64,000 bases of DNA, from assembly GCA_029207755.1 (NCBI GenBank), contig JARCOQ010000002.1:86826087-86890086 (forward strand), given 5' to 3'. The position numbers were made by a program, and so were the translations under genes. The notes below the pieces were generated by a model, which was not told where the DNA came from, ran no database searches, and saw nothing but the letters and a program-made list of their open reading frames with translations. Within the stretch, counting starts at the first letter, position 1. Each line of letters starts with the position of its first letter. Shown one piece after another: positions 62,256-64,000 of this stretch. Source of the stretch: Chamaea fasciata (lineage: Eukaryota; Chordata; Aves; Passeriformes; Sylviidae).

Positions 62256-64000
62256 TTCAATTTCCCTTCTGATCTTAGAGCTGCTTTCAGATATCTTTCA
62301 GTAATCTGTGAGTAATTGTTCAGCTGTCCTAACCTTTTATATAATGTTATTGTTTCAGCCACAAGCCTCCCAGACATTAGTGATGCTACCCCAATGCTGT
62401 GATGTTTACAGTGTGGAGAAATGGCAAGCCTTACCTCTGCTAGGCATCCAGTGGAAGCAAAGATATCAGAGACAAGGTAGCAAAGATGTGGAGTTCATCC
62501 ATGCCTGGCACCAACCTCAAACAGACAAAGAACATGGTGGCCTGGCTCCTCTCACAATGTGGCTTACAGAGGAGTGTCCTTGTCATGGCCAGCTATGTTG
62601 CTCCTTCTCGAGTACAGAGCAGAAGCTCAGAACACAAGGCTGTCCTTGTAGCATATTTTACCTCATGATCTTGAAAGCACTACAGTTAATTAAGATGATT
62701 TCCTTTTACCTTAAGTTGTCAAACCTCTGAGATATTGAAAGAACATAGGTATTGATGGTAAGAAGATATTAATGCAATTTGCAAGGACAACACAGGCAGT
62801 ATTACTCTCTTATCTCTTTTCTCACAGTAATACGCATTTTTCTCAAGTCCATGTTCTGATGGTCAGGATGGGATGTAGCTTTTGGCTTTTGACAGATATG
62901 ATTATAAACTTCATAATTTTGGAATCAGACAAAAAAGTATGGTGCTTCTGTAATTTTTCTGTTAAATCACCTTTAACCTGATATGCTTTTTCCCCCAAAT
63001 AAACTCAATTTGAATCAGTGTGAAAAGATTTTTGAATAGGTTGAAGACCTTGAAGAGGTTAGTCAAGACAAAACAGGAAGATGAGTTTAAAACAATTTAA
63101 GTAAATGGTGGATATTCTTATTTGGAAAGAGTCTTAATTCAGTTTACTCTAATTCATGAAGCTATGTCATGTTAAAGACGACTTAAAATTTTGAAACATG
63201 GTTTCCTGTGGAATTGATGTAGTTTAAGAACTCACTTTAGAAATTAATTCAGGTTAACTTTTCTCAGATCTTGAAAAAAAATAAATTGCCAGTCATGGTA
63301 GGCATTCCAGAGTAGATCAGATATGAAACCTTGTAATACTTGTTTAAGGGATAAGATATTATGTTTAATTTTTATTTTTCTTTAGGTATATGGAAAAGGT
63401 TTAATGCTCTTAAGCCATGATTGTGGCTTTTGAACAAAAAGAAAGTGTTTTCAAATTATTATTTGAAAATCCCACCTCCTAATCTGTATGGCAAATTCAG
63501 TATGGGAGACTTTGTGGAGTATAAGGAGAAATTGCCACATTTTTGTCTTAGGAGTAGAATAGAAATCAATTACATGAAAATTAAGTTTTAGCTCCCCATG
63601 CTACATTAATTTTAAGTTTTATAACTGAACTCATCTTATTGGGACAATACTGTTGGCAATTGTATTTAATTTAGTAATTTCAGCTTGTTTAATAGTTGAG
63701 CTTGCAGAAAAAATATCTCTTGGATGTTGATTAGAACTGCTAGTAGCAAAACTTTCAAGGAATTAGAGCAGATTGGACTTCAAAAATTTCCAAGGGAAAG
63801 TGATCAAGCATCTGTCTTGTAAAGAAAAAAATATAATGACATTGATTCATAACAGCAAAAGAAATACTTTTTATCAGACAGCCAGTGGTTATTATAACAT
63901 ATACTTTTTTAATCTGTAATTGTACTCCTCCGGACATATGCATGATAAAATCGTGAGCAATAGGTGACTCAGCTTCTAAAATAGTTGTCAGAGCATAGGT
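62256..64000. other. Non-coding, no recognisable element
   Basis: A 140-aa frame at 62308-62730 (+) was examined. It has no recognisable domain and starts at the decayed edge of the CR1 copy, so I do not call it a gene. No further repeat was seen to the end of the window. Confidence 0.5.

Noticed and set aside
62308..62730. 140-aa plus-strand open frame next to the 60-kb CR1 copy
   Set aside because: No recognisable domain, and it begins at the decayed edge of the CR1 element. An open frame of this length can occur by chance in 64 kb.

Overview
The window reads as a non-coding stretch of a bird nuclear genome, most likely a perching bird (Passeriformes). Two things place it. First, there are at least nine pieces of CR1-family LINEs, including two partial reverse-transcriptase copies with recognisable protein motifs and several copies of the typical CR1 3' end (the 8-bp tail repeat of the CACAGAAT/CATAGAAT type, then a GGTTGGAAG-like block). 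Second, at 52780-52915 there is a short element whose head is colinear with an isoleucine tRNA over about 74 bases and whose tail is a CR1 3' end. That is the layout known for TguSINE1-type SINEs of songbirds. The family names rest on remembered consensus sequences, not on a search.

I found no protein-coding exon, RNA gene, CpG island or promoter that I can defend. All open frames are short (163 aa or less). The only ones with recognisable protein similarity are relics of the CR1 reverse transcriptase on the minus strand (46.2-46.6 kb, 60.5-60.7 kb and 61.1-61.4 kb). The window could be a gene desert or the inside of a very large intron. The sequence does not decide between these.

Layout. 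From 1 to 29 kb the sequence is mostly unique and AT-rich, broken by simple repeats: an (ATTTT)n array at 4.3 kb, a 61-bp pyrimidine tract at 11.4 kb, a (TA)n-poly(T) block at 16.8 kb, a G-rich purine tract at 18.4 kb and several A/C-rich tracts. It also holds a diverged direct repeat pair at 6.6 and 7.3 kb. From 29 to 43.9 kb there is one old CR1 tail (29.4 kb), one tiny CR1 3' stub (39.4 kb) and otherwise unique sequence. From 43.9 to 50.3 kb there is a CR1-rich zone with pieces in both orientations, including a tail-meets-head inverted pair at 48.1-48.5 kb. The tRNA-derived SINE lies at 52.8 kb. The most complete CR1 copy (about 1.86 kb, minus strand) occupies 60.4-62.3 kb.

No genes act together here. 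The items most worth checking are the tRNA-Ile/CR1 SINE, five exact plus-strand copies of the 13-mer AAAAAAACCCCAA (with minus-strand and longer A/C-tract relatives), the damaged and rearranged CR1 copies, the unassigned repeat pair at 6.6/7.3 kb, and a few stretches that look like candidate conserved non-coding elements.
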